Source of the DNA: DT-110 sp964342305
GTDB taxonomy: Bacteria; Bacteroidota; Bacteroidia; Chitinophagales; Saprospiraceae
NCBI GenBank assembly: GCA_964342305.1
Contig: CAYFGK010000015.1
Span: forward strand, 7,638 to 71,637
Length of the DNA: 64,000 nt
Reading direction: 5' to 3'
Part shown: positions 1 through 10,100 of the stretch, one piece after another
Numbering within the stretch: the stretch's first letter is position 1
Layout: each line of letters starts with the position of its first letter
Translations under genes and position numbers: made by a program
The notes under the pieces: model-generated
Databases searched by the model: none
Seen by the model: only the letters and a program-made list of their open reading frames with translations
Told to the model about the DNA's origin: nothing

Positions 1-1
1 C

Positions 2-3000
2 TTCGAATTTGGTACCGGAAATGCTTTTAAACGGTCTGATCTCAATGACCTGGATGATGATAATGATGGTATCGCCGATGTGGATGATCCATTTCAGTTA
101 GACCCAATGAATGGTAAAGGATCCATTGGTCAATTGCCTATTCGGTTAGAATTATTCAACTCGACCGGCTACGGAATCGGCAGTATTGGTTTCACCGGAG
201 TGATGGTAAATGGTTCGGATGATTACCTCGATCTAATCGATGATTCCGGCGACGAACTGGTATTCGGTGGTACTGCCGGTATCTATACCGATCCTACTGT
301 ATCCGAGGGTGATGCCTACGAAACGAATAACACGCAAACGAACGGATTTCAATTCGGTGTAGATGTAGATGTCTCTACCACTCCATTTACTATAGAAGCA
401 CAGATCAATGGTCCATTTTTCAATGACCAGGCACCCCAAAATTTTGCCTCCCATGGGATTATGATGGGTACTGGTGACCAGGATAACTACCTTAAAGTGG
501 TACTCAGTGGGAATTCTTTGCAGGTGTTGGTAGAAAACGCTGCTTCTGCCACTCAAAATGATTATAGCGTTGCGGGAGCGCTCAATGCCACCGCCATCCG
601 GATTTTCCTGAGTGTTGATCCCTCATCCGGAACCGTTCAACCCCGCTATTCGCTCGATGGAGCGGCCATTACGGATTTAGGGCCGGTCATTCAGTTGAGT
701 GGTGATCTGCTCGATGTAGTTCAGGGAAATTACACCATTAATGGTGTAGGTTCCTGCCTGGCGGTCGGTTCCATAGCCACCTCCTTCGGCGCCGCCCCTG
801 AATTCGCGGCCAGTTGGGATTACTTCCGTATTGATGAGGACCCCTCCACCGCCCAGGCCCTGGTAGAAGTAAATACCGGTGGCCTGAATGGAAGTACTTT
901 TAGTAACAGCTCCTTCCAGATCACCAACAACTCTACCGATGGCGAAACCATTACGCAGGTTACCTTTGACCTGTCTTCCGCCATCATCCAGGAGGTTGTT
1001 TTTGACCCCGACGGAAATGCCGGTGACGGTACTGCTAAAGACCTGACACCCAGTAACGGCTCAGATGTAACTACCGGAAAGACCACTCATACCTTCTCTC
1101 AGGCCTATGAAGGTGGCTTCTACGGTCTGGAAGTGAACTTTAACGATTTTGATCCAGGCGAACAAATGGTATTTGGCCTGGACATCGATCCAGTAAGTAT
1201 AAAAGGAGGTTCTTCTCCCGGTCCCAATGAATCTGGTAGTGTATCTGGTTTGGAGCTAAGCGGAGCGGTGGTCACCGTAACCTACTCCAATGGCGAAACC
1301 CAGGAAGTAGACTTATTCCGGACCGAATCGAGCAACAGCAACAGCCGAAATATTGTCCGTACTCAGTTGCCTCCACAGCCAAGCATCGAAATGCTGGGGG
1401 TAACCAATAAATCAACGGTATTCCAGGATGAGCAGACCATAGAGGTCAACGTTGGCTTTGAAGAGGTGGAAGTTCGCCTGCTGCAATTGGAAGCCGGCCT
1501 TTTTGTAGAAGATCTCGGAGGACCTTATGCAGGCACCGGCTACGATATTGATCCTTTCGAAGTAAACAGTGTCATCGTCATTGACGAGCAGTCGGGAACT
1601 ACAGGAACTGAAGGTTCGGTAACCTTTGACGTAACCCTGACCGATTCTGATCCTGAGGCGGGCTATAACCTTTTCGCTGCGGTGGTTGTGGACCCAGACG
1701 GAGCCACGGGTGGCATGTCAAACGTCGTAATAGTCGAATACGATCCCGAGGCCGAGCCTACCACCCTCTACCGCATTAACGCTTCCGGGCCGGCCGTTCC
1801 GGCCACGGATGATGGCCTCGATTGGGAAACCACCGGAGGCACCGGTGCCCAAAGCGGTAATGGATGGTCGGTCAACACCGGCAATAACTCTAACCACAAC
1901 GTAACTGGGCGGCATTCTTCCCTGCCCGATTATGTTCCACAGGCGATTTTTGCTAACGAGCGCTGGGACCCGGAAGGAGCTCCCGAAATGCAATGGAATT
2001 TTGACGTAAGTCCCGGTATTTACCAGGTGCGCTTGTACATGTCTAACGGTTTTAGTGGAACCAGCGCCATTGGAGAACGGGTCTTCAACATCGAAATCGA
2101 AGGTCAGCCGGTGGAAATCGGCGTGGACCTCGTGGAAGACTTTGGTCACCAGGTGGGTGGTATGAAAGAGTACATTGTAACTGTGGCGGACAATAGTCTG
2201 GACATAGAATTCATCCACGACGTGGAGAACCCCACCATGAATGGTATTGAGATCCTGGCCTATGACAATAATGAAGATCCAGGTGCCATCAACCTGACTC
2301 CGATCGCGAATCAAAGCAATACGGAGGGAGACGATATTGGCAATCTCGGTATTTTCGTATCTGCCTCGGGAGGTGATGGCAATTTGCAATACAGCGCTAC
2401 CGGCCTGCCGGCAGGCATTCAATTAGAACCCACCAATGGACAGTTCTTCGGTGTGATTGCCGATGGAGCGGCCGATATGAGCCCATACCTGGTAGAGGTT
2501 ATGGTGGATGATAGTGATTTGGACGATACCGATATTCAGACGATCACCTTCAACTGGGAAGTCTTCGAACCCGCACCGACCCCGGATCCCGGTCAGGTCC
2601 TCTACCGCGTGAACGCGGGTGGAGCTGAATTGGCTGCCGGTGATGCCAGCACGCCCGCCTGGGGTCAGGACCAGGGTAATTTTGGTAGTGGTAATGAATC
2701 GCCCTACCTGGCAGCATTAAGCACCGGTGGATCCACCTACAGCCAGACTTCAAGTTCTGCCTATGATGGCCCCATCGTACGCGATGCATCCATTCCTGCC
2801 TCCGTTCCTACTGCACTATTTACCACCGAGCGCTACGATGCAGCCAGCACCCCGGAAATGTTATACTCCTTCCCGGTTGCTGCGGGTACCATGGTCGACA
2901 TCGACCTGTACTTTGCGGAATTATTTGGTGATATCACCGCTGCTGGCCAGCGGGTATTTGACATAAACATTGAAGGTGTTGCTGCCTTTACGGGTGTTGA

Positions 3001-6000
3001 TCCTTTCGCTGAAAAGGGTGCTTTGGGCGCACTGAAATTATCCTATTCCACCACCGTGGGTCCCGACGGCACCCTGGACATTGAGTTTATCCACGACGTA
3101 GAGAATCCTGCGCTGAAGGGTATAGAAGTCCGGGCTTCAAGTGTAGAAGCACCAGTCATCACGGCCATTTCGAATGTAACATATGGAGTCCTTGGCGAAT
3201 TTAATGCCGGACGATTCCCTATTGAAGTGGTCGATCAACAAGGCGATGATTTCACGGTGGACGTTACCGGATTACCCGATGGCCTCATCTACGACAGTGG
3301 TGAACTGGCCGGCACCCTCAGTGAAGCCTCCCTGACGGGAGGCCCTAATAACGATGGTGTCCACAATGTCACGGTCACCGCTACGGATGATCAAATGAAT
3401 GAAAGCACCGAACAATTTACCTTCACGGTAATTGACCGCTCGATCACCATTACCAGTCCGATGGATGGTGCTACCCTGGCTACATCCGGTTTTGATGTCT
3501 CCTGGACCTCCACCGGCGGGGCAACCGATGTGTTCGAGCACGTACACGTCATCCTGATCGGTGGTGGTTATACCGACGATGGTGTTACCCGACTCGGTAG
3601 CCAACCCCTCACCGGTACCGTGAGCTTCCCGAATGATGTATACAATAACCTGACACCCGGTAATTACCAGATCAAGGTGAAGTGGGCTTATCCTACTCAC
3701 GTGGAAATGGATGAATCCGTGGTATTGCCAGACATTATTAATGTGACCCTTGAGGAAGCTCCCAATGTAGCTCCGGATGTGACTAACCCCGGCACTCAGA
3801 ATAGCGTGGAAGGAGGCATGGTTAACCTGCCGATCGTGGCCACTGACCTGGAAGACTGTGGTGATCTGACCTATTCTGCCATGAATTTACCAGGAGGTCT
3901 TAGCATTGATCCCGCCACGGGCGTCATTTCCGGAACCCTTGAATTGGGTGAACCCGGCACGGAAGACGGTGCCTGGATCGAGCAAAATGGAATTGTGGTA
4001 ATCGAAATGGAAAATGGTGATAATCTTCCCGGTAACTGGGAGACCATCAACACCTACAGCACCACCTTCAGTCCGAATGTAAACAGTCCGACCGGTGCTA
4101 CCAATGGTGATTTCATCATTTGGCAGGCAGGCCAGAATCTGGGTAATCCAGGCAATGGTCTGATTACTTATCCGGTGCAGATCACTAACCCAGGTACGTA
4201 TCAGTTTAAGTGGCGAAACCAGGTTGGAAACGGAACAAACACTACCGAACACAATGACACCTGGCTGAAAATCGAAGCCGATCAGTTCTACGGATCTAAG
4301 AATGGAGGCGCCAGTACGGTTTGTCCGAACGGCGCGCCATCGGGTACTTGCCCGACCGGCAGCGAAGCTCCGGAGGGGTCCAGTTCAAACGGTTGGTTCA
4401 AGGTCTACTCCAGCGGTGCCAATAACTGGAGTTGGGTATCCAACACCAGCGACAACGACGCCCACCAGATCTATGCCACGTTCGACGAACCGGGGACCTA
4501 TAATATTCTTGTATCAGCTCGCTCCAGCAGTCACGCCATTGACCGGATGGTCTTGGTTGATGCCGGTGAGTTTGGGGCCAACGGCCAAGACCTGTCCATT
4601 CCGGAATCGAGCCGTACGCAAGGTGACCCCGGAACGGCCGGTGCTGCTGAGAACAGCCCGTATGATGTAGCCATAACGGTAAGTGATGCTTGTGATCCTC
4701 CCCTGGAGTCAACAGTCAACTTTACCTGGAATGTACTGGAACCCGATATGGTACCGTCGGCTGAATTAACCGTTACTGCCGGGAGTGGCTTATTCTCCAG
4801 TACCTTCGGCAATAACTCCTTTGTACTCTCGAATACAGGAACTGCAGATATCACGAACATCACGATTGATGCCTCTACTACCTTCATGCCAGACGTGGTA
4901 TTTGACCCGGTTGGTACCGCTGGTGATAATGGAGCCAAATGTCTGACTACCGGATCAGCCGGTAATACCGCAGCTGCGGTAGGGCTCACGGTCCCCGGCA
5001 ATGGTGGCTCGGATGCAGCCGACTGTGAATCAGTCTTTGCGCAACCACACAACGGCGTGGATAACGACGAAGGCTACGATGTTCTCACCCTGGATTTCAC
5101 CGACTTCAACCCTGGTGAATCCTACGCCTGGGGTGTCGACATGGATCCAACCTCGATCAAGGGTGACCTGTCGACCGGGGATGCCGGTTCTATTTCCGGA
5201 TTTGAGTGTATCGGAGCTATGGTTACGGTAACCTTCTCCGATGGGACGGTGCTCACTACCAGCTTATTCGACGAGGGATCCCTGGGTGGGGCCGATGCAA
5301 TTCTGAGCATCAGCAACCCGGCACCAGCACCGAGTATTGAGGTGAGTGGTATTCCAACCACGCCAACGACTACCAACCAGGCTAATCAGACGATCGTAGT
5401 GAGCGGTGCTCCCGGTCAGGATATTACCCTGTTGCAGGTGGATGCCCGCTTATATATCGATCCGGGTAACCCCACCATCGGCTATGATGTAGATCCTTTC
5501 GAAGCCAACGAGGCTGTTGCTAAGGTGATTTACACCGGTACAACGGGTAACGACGGACTGTTAAACATTCCGGTAACCCTTCTCCAGACCGCTGGTTCAG
5601 GGGGTGCTCCGGATGGCGGATTAAATCACTTCACCGCTGTTGCGGGTGAGGTAAGTAGTCCGAATAGCAAGACTTCCAACACTATCGTATTAGAATACGA
5701 TCCCAACTTCAATCCAATTTCCAGCCTCGATCTCACGATTGATGTGATTGGTGGAGTACACGAAGGACCGGATCAAATCGAGTTCTACGCACCTAATACC
5801 ACCACCAATCCGATCTACAGCTTCACCCAAAACAGTGATGCGAACGGCCTGCACAGCCTGACCAACCTGACGGGTGGACCGTATGACATCTGGGTGTACC
5901 GTCCGGGATACTTGTCTAAATTGGAAACAGTGACACTTGCCAGTGGCGCAAATACACTGACCGTAAATCTGCTAGGTGGTGATGCGAACGATGATAACAA

Positions 6001-6892
6001 CGTCAATCTGTTTGACTTTTCCATACTGGCTACGAGTTATGGAACTATTAGTGGTGACCAGGCTTTCTCCGAAGGTGCTGACTTCAACAATGACGGATCC
6101 ATTGGCTTGACCGACTTCTCAGTGCTGGCTGGTTCTTATGGTTTATCAGGAGAAATGCCCGGTGATAATGCCGGCGGCACGGATCCTGCTTCCATCGAGG
6201 GTGAGCCTCAAACAGTGGACCTGGCCCTAATCTCTAAGCAACGCTCTTATCAGGTTGGTGAGACCATTGCCATTGACCTGATGCTGGAAGCCAACGAGCA
6301 AGGGGTGGATGGAATTGATGTGTCTCTGGCCTTTGATCCGGGCGTACTCGAATTTGATCGCGTTCGCTGGACCGGATCATTAGAGCAAGTACTTCAGCAA
6401 AACATTCAGGCTGACAAAGGTCAGATCGACCTGGCGAGTGGTAGCCTCTTCACCCACGTGCAGGGTGATGCGTTAATTGCTACGCTCTACTTCAAGACCA
6501 TTGGCGACGGGGACACTAAGATTTCCTTCGAAGGTGACGAAACCACCTTGGCCACCTACAAGGGGCATCGCATCCTGAATGAAGCTCGGCCAACAGGATT
6601 TGAGGTGGAAGCACTGACCACGGATATCGATGATGTTTTGGAGGGAACTCCAACCATCAAACTGTTCCCCATACCATCGAATGGCATAATCAATCTGGAA
6701 GTATCAGATATGCCTCTCCAGCAAGAATACACCATGAAAATTTTCAGCGCCAGCGGACAATTGATCCTGGAGCGTGAATACCGTGGTGCCATCGAAGAAA
6801 CCTTTGACCTTACCGACCAGCCGGCAGGTGTGTACAACCTGCGCATCGAAGCCGGAGATTACCGGGTGAACAAGGTATTTAGTATTCAATAA
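2..6892 (+). CDS. Giant T9SS surface protein with malectin, cadherin-like, dockerin-like and cohesin-like domains (5' end outside window)
   Basis: The frame is open from base 2, so the start lies upstream. The first in-window residues form an Asp-rich thrombospondin-3-like calcium loop (DLDDDNDGIADVDDPF), which makes the GTG at 80 an internal codon. Counting from that GTG, the order is: lectin/ConA-like region about 20-255; an unrecognised ~300-residue module 261-554; malectin-like 561-728; He_PIG 737-828; malectin-like 838-1020; cadherin-like 1024-1228; a He_PIG split by a CBM-like insert (1231-1556); a second copy of the unrecognised module 1561-1874; a dockerin-like EF-hand pair 1968-2024; a cohesin-like domain 2046-2171; and a T9SS type A sorting domain 2192-2270 (KLFPIPSNG start, PAGVYNL near the end). 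I infer a cell-surface glycan-binding or adhesive scaffold exported by Sec and T9SS. No catalytic domain is visible. It heads a run of four secreted-protein genes. Confidence 0.88.
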   Translation, partial: FEFGTGNAFKRSDLNDLDDDNDGIADVDDPFQLDPMNGKGSIGQLPIRLELFNSTGYGIGSIGFTGVMVNGSDDYLDLIDDSGDELVFGGTAGIYTDPTVSEGDAYETNNTQTNGFQFGVDVDVSTTPFTIEAQINGPFFNDQAPQNFASHGIMMGTGDQDNYLKVVLSGNSLQVLVENAASATQNDYSVAGALNATAIRIFLSVDPSSGTVQPRYSLDGAAITDLGPVIQLSGDLLDVVQGNYTINGVGSCLAVGSIATSFGAAPEFAASWDYFRIDEDPSTAQALVEVNTGGLNGSTFSNSSFQITNNSTDGETITQVTFDLSSAIIQEVVFDPDGNAGDGTAKDLTPSNGSDVTTGKTTHTFSQAYEGGFYGLEVNFNDFDPGEQMVFGLDIDPVSIKGGSSPGPNESGSVSGLELSGAVVTVTYSNGETQEVDLFRTESSNSNSRNIVRTQLPPQPSIEMLGVTNKSTVFQDEQTIEVNVGFEEVEVRLLQLEAGLFVEDLGGPYAGTGYDIDPFEVNSVIVIDEQSGTTGTEGSVTFDVTLTDSDPEAGYNLFAAVVVDPDGATGGMSNVVIVEYDPEAEPTTLYRINASGPAVPATDDGLDWETTGGTGAQSGNGWSVNTGNNSNHNVTGRHSSLPDYVPQAIFANERWDPEGAPEMQWNFDVSPGIYQVRLYMSNGFSGTSAIGERVFNIEIEGQPVEIGVDLVEDFGHQVGGMKEYIVTVADNSLDIEFIHDVENPTMNGIEILAYDNNEDPGAINLTPIANQSNTEGDDIGNLGIFVSASGGDGNLQYSATGLPAGIQLEPTNGQFFGVIADGAADMSPYLVEVMVDDSDLDDTDIQTITFNWEVFEPAPTPDPGQVLYRVNAGGAELAAGDASTPAWGQDQGNFGSGNESPYLAALSTGGSTYSQTSSSAYDGPIVRDASIPASVPTALFTTERYDAASTPEMLYSFPVAAGTMVDIDLYFAELFGDITAAGQRVFDINIEGVAAFTGVDPFAEKGALGALKLSYSTTVGPDGTLDIEFIHDVENPALKGIEVRASSVEAPVITAISNVTYGVLGEFNAGRFPIEVVDQQGDDFTVDVTGLPDGLIYDSGELAGTLSEASLTGGPNNDGVHNVTVTATDDQMNESTEQFTFTVIDRSITITSPMDGATLATSGFDVSWTSTGGATDVFEHVHVILIGGGYTDDGVTRLGSQPLTGTVSFPNDVYNNLTPGNYQIKVKWAYPTHVEMDESVVLPDIINVTLEEAPNVAPDVTNPGTQNSVEGGMVNLPIVATDLEDCGDLTYSAMNLPGGLSIDPATGVISGTLELGEPGTEDGAWIEQNGIVVIEMENGDNLPGNWETINTYSTTFSPNVNSPTGATNGDFIIWQAGQNLGNPGNGLITYPVQITNPGTYQFKWRNQVGNGTNTTEHNDTWLKIEADQFYGSKNGGASTVCPNGAPSGTCPTGSEAPEGSSSNGWFKVYSSGANNWSWVSNTSDNDAHQIYATFDEPGTYNILVSARSSSHAIDRMVLVDAGEFGANGQDLSIPESSRTQGDPGTAGAAENSPYDVAITVSDACDPPLESTVNFTWNVLEPDMVPSAELTVTAGSGLFSSTFGNNSFVLSNTGTADITNITIDASTTFMPDVVFDPVGTAGDNGAKCLTTGSAGNTAAAVGLTVPGNGGSDAADCESVFAQPHNGVDNDEGYDVLTLDFTDFNPGESYAWGVDMDPTSIKGDLSTGDAGSISGFECIGAMVTVTFSDGTVLTTSLFDEGSLGGADAILSISNPAPAPSIEVSGIPTTPTTTNQANQTIVVSGAPGQDITLLQVDARLYIDPGNPTIGYDVDPFEANEAVAKVIYTGTTGNDGLLNIPVTLLQTAGSGGAPDGGLNHFTAVAGEVSSPNSKTSNTIVLEYDPNFNPISSLDLTIDVIGGVHEGPDQIEFYAPNTTTNPIYSFTQNSDANGLHSLTNLTGGPYDIWVYRPGYLSKLETVTLASGANTLTVNLLGGDANDDNNVNLFDFSILATSYGTISGDQAFSEGADFNNDGSIGLTDFSVLAGSYGLSGEMPGDNAGGTDPASIEGEPQTVDLALISKQRSYQVGETIAIDLMLEANEQGVDGIDVSLAFDPGVLEFDRVRWTGSLEQVLQQNIQADKGQIDLASGSLFTHVQGDALIATLYFKTIGDGDTKISFEGDETTLATYKGHRILNEARPTGFEVEALTTDIDDVLEGTPTIKLFPIPSNGIINLEVSDMPLQQEYTMKIFSASGQLILEREYRGAIEETFDLTDQPAGVYNLRIEAGDYRVNKVFSIQ

Positions 6893-6900
6893 CCCGCTTT

Positions 6901-6955
6901 CCCCCCGGGTACGTGTGAGGTCGATTCGTCGGCTTCACACACTTTGCCCGGGGGG
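6901..6955 (+). terminator. GC-rich hairpin between surface genes 1 and 2
   Basis: The arms CCCCCCGGG (6901-6909) and CCCGGGGGG (6947-6955) pair perfectly and are extended by two A-T pairs outside. An inner GTGTGA/TCACAC pairing adds length. No T-run follows on the + strand, so this may be an mRNA-stabilising or processing hairpin between co-transcribed genes rather than a true intrinsic terminator. Confidence 0.4.
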
Positions 6956-7104
6956 AATTCCCTAAACAAACCTACATGCTCCATTTGGGCACAACAAAAC
7001 AAGTTTTCGCAGATGGTCACCACCAGTGGCCAGCCTGCACTGTGCCCGGGATTCAACGAACCCATAACACCAAAACCAAGCAGCAGACACCTAAACCACA
7101 CACT

Positions 7105-10100
7105 ATGAGACACTTTTACTCCTATTCTTTGATCTTTCTCCTGGTGGGCCTTGGTATGATGCCTTTCGGCAAAAAGGAAACAAATACCCTGCCAAAAACA
7201 TCATACGCCGCTACCTTTTTTGCCCCATCCGTTGTGGATGTGGCTATTACCAGCGAAGTATTTAATGGTTCTAACTTAAATGTTTCCTTTTCTACGACGC
7301 AACTCAATTTGCCGACAGGCAGCCTGGATAATACGACCGTAAATTCCAACACGGTTAAACTTTTCGAACAGTCCAGCAATATGCAGGTCGACAATACCAC
7401 GGTGAATGCCACGGGTGGAGGAGACGCCATTACGCTGACGGCCAATGGACTGGATTACAATACCACCTACCGTATTGAAATCTCAAATGGTGTGCAAGAC
7501 CTCATGGGTGAATCCATGACGCCATTTTCCAAACAACTCACCACCAGCCCGGATCCCGGGAACGTACCCAGCTCTATTGAATTTGAGCAAGTAGTAGTAG
7601 CTAACGGAAGTTACACCTCTCTGACGGTAGGACCCGATGGCAAACTGTACGGACTGGTGAATAATGGGGCCATCCACCGCTGGGATATTGCCGGTGACGG
7701 TACCCTATCCAACCAACAAACCATTTCTACCATACAGACGGCTGAAGGTGGTAATCGCCTGGCTATCGGTTTGGATTTTGATCCCTCAGCAACGGCCAAC
7801 AATCTGATTGCCTGGGTGAGTCATACCTCCTTCGGGTTCAGTGGTCAACCCGACTGGCAAGGGAAGATCAGCCAACTCTCCGGTGACGATCTGGAAAACA
7901 TTCAGGATTACGTAATCAACTTACCACGGTCGTCTCGCGACCACGTAACCAACAGCATCGATTTTGGCCCCGACGGCAAACTGTACTTCAATCAGGGTAG
8001 TAACTCGGCTATGGGAGCCGCCGATGGCTCCTGGGGAAATCGCCCGGAACGCCAATTATCCGCTGCTGTGTTACGTCTTGATCCAGATCTCATTGGGAAT
8101 CTGCCACTGGACGCCAAAACCGAAGATGGTGGGACCTATGATCCTTTCGCTGCCAATGCCCCGCTGACTATTTTCTCCAGCGGGACCCGTAACCACTACG
8201 ACTTGCTGTGGCATACGAATGGAAGTCTGTATGTACCGACGAATGGCTCCGCTGCTGGTGGTAATACTCCGGCAACCCCGGCTAACCTGAATGATGTACC
8301 GCAACGTATTGATGGTGCTACGTTGACAGAGGCAGTTTCCGGCATCAATGGTGTCAACCAAACACAACCCGATCTGCTTTTCCGGTGTGTGGAAGGCGGA
8401 TACTATGGCCATCCCAATCCGACCCGCGGTGAATATGTGATGAACGGCGGTAACCCGACCAGTAATTCCGATCCCATCCAGGTGAATCAATACGCCGTAG
8501 GTACTAACCCCGACGCGAACTGGCGGGGCGTTTCCTATAATTTCGAGAATAATAAATCCCCCAACGGGGTCATTGAATACCTCAGTAATACGTTTGAGGG
8601 TGCTTTACAGAATAAGATCATGGTCGTTCGCTACAGTGGTGGCGACGACATTATTGTGTTGACCCCTGGTGGTGCTAATAATGATATTGTAGCAGCCGAA
8701 ACCGGAATCACCGGTCTTACCGGTTTTAATAATCCGTTGGATCTTTGTGAAAACAAACTCAACGGACACATCTATGTATCGGAATACGGTTCAGGGGAGA
8801 TTACCCTGTTGCGACCCGTTGGTTCCACCGGGGGTGCCTCCGACCTGCTCGTGACCTACGATGAGCAATGCGACGTGAATGATGATGAGATCTACTTCAG
8901 CATTCCCAAAAACACGACGGAGACCTTTAGCATTACCCTGGAAAACACGGGAGGATCGGATGTTAGTATTAACACCCTTGGCCTTAATGGGACCAATGCC
9001 AACCTCTTTAGTGTCGAAGCAGATGGTCAGGCAGTTTCTCTGCCTTTGGTGCTCGCTCCGGCTGGTTCACAGGACCTGGATATAACCTTCTCCCCCGGCG
9101 GGTCGGTCGGTCCTTTTGAAGCCACTCTCGATCTCACCAGCGATGACCCCGTTCAACCCAACCGTACTATTGGTCTGTTTGGCCTTTCGGCAAATGGGAT
9201 CGAAGGCAGCAATGAACCCCCAATGGCGGATATTATGACCACCCTGGGATACGACATAAATGTAGGTTGGACCAGCCTGGGAAGCAATACCAGCACGATT
9301 CCAATCGGAGACGAAGTTCTGGAACCCTTATTTGAAAAAGCCGGCTCCGGTGAGGTGACCATGAAACCGGTTGCACGATATTCCCCGGATTTTGTGTTGC
9401 CCTTCGGGTATTACCTGCCCAATGCTACCACACCAACGCTCATCGAAGTTGGTGTTTTGGCGGAAGCCGGAGCCCGGGAAGAACACCAAATCTTGTTCCC
9501 GGCCATTTCGTCCGGCGGTATGACCTTTGATCCGGGTTCGGATCAATTTGGTTTCTACACCACTTCTCCCTCCCACTCTGCTTATACGGAAGATGCGCTC
9601 AATGATGCGTTACATCCAAGTCAGGTGGAGCACGCGGTACGTATCTACGAGATGAACGACCGGGACGGAAACCCGGTGCCAAACACCTATTTACTTGGCT
9701 TTGAAGAAGCCAGCAATGGCGATTACAATGATTATGTCTTTGTGGTATCTAATATAACTCCTGCCGGCGATCCACCACCACCCGGTGCGGATATTGTGCG
9801 GATCGACGCAGGTGGTAGCGGCTATACGGCCGTCAACGGCGATATATTTGCCGCGGATGATGTTTCGCTGATCACCGGGGAGACGGAGACCAACACCAAG
9901 AATTTTGACGTAGGAGATTCGGAAGATGATCCTTTGTACCTCGCCTATCGCTTCGGGGAGAACTTTACCTACAATATTCCGGTGGCTAACGGTACCTATA
10001 CGGTTCGTCTCCACCACGCAGAGATTTTCCAAGATGCTCCCGGTGAACGTATTTTCTCTGTAAACGTAGAGGGTGGCCAGGGAGTATCCACGGATCTGGA

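Noticed and set aside
80..82. GTG as the start codon of the first surface protein
   Set aside because: The frame is open from base 2 and encodes a calcium-binding loop upstream of it, so the gene begins outside the window.
1718..2422. 234-codon minus-strand frame opposite the first surface gene
   Set aside because: It is a shadow of the coding strand, with no recognisable domain and no start context.
6976..7104. N-terminal extension of the second surface protein
   Set aside because: The extra 43 residues are not signal-like and precede a good signal peptide that starts at 7105.
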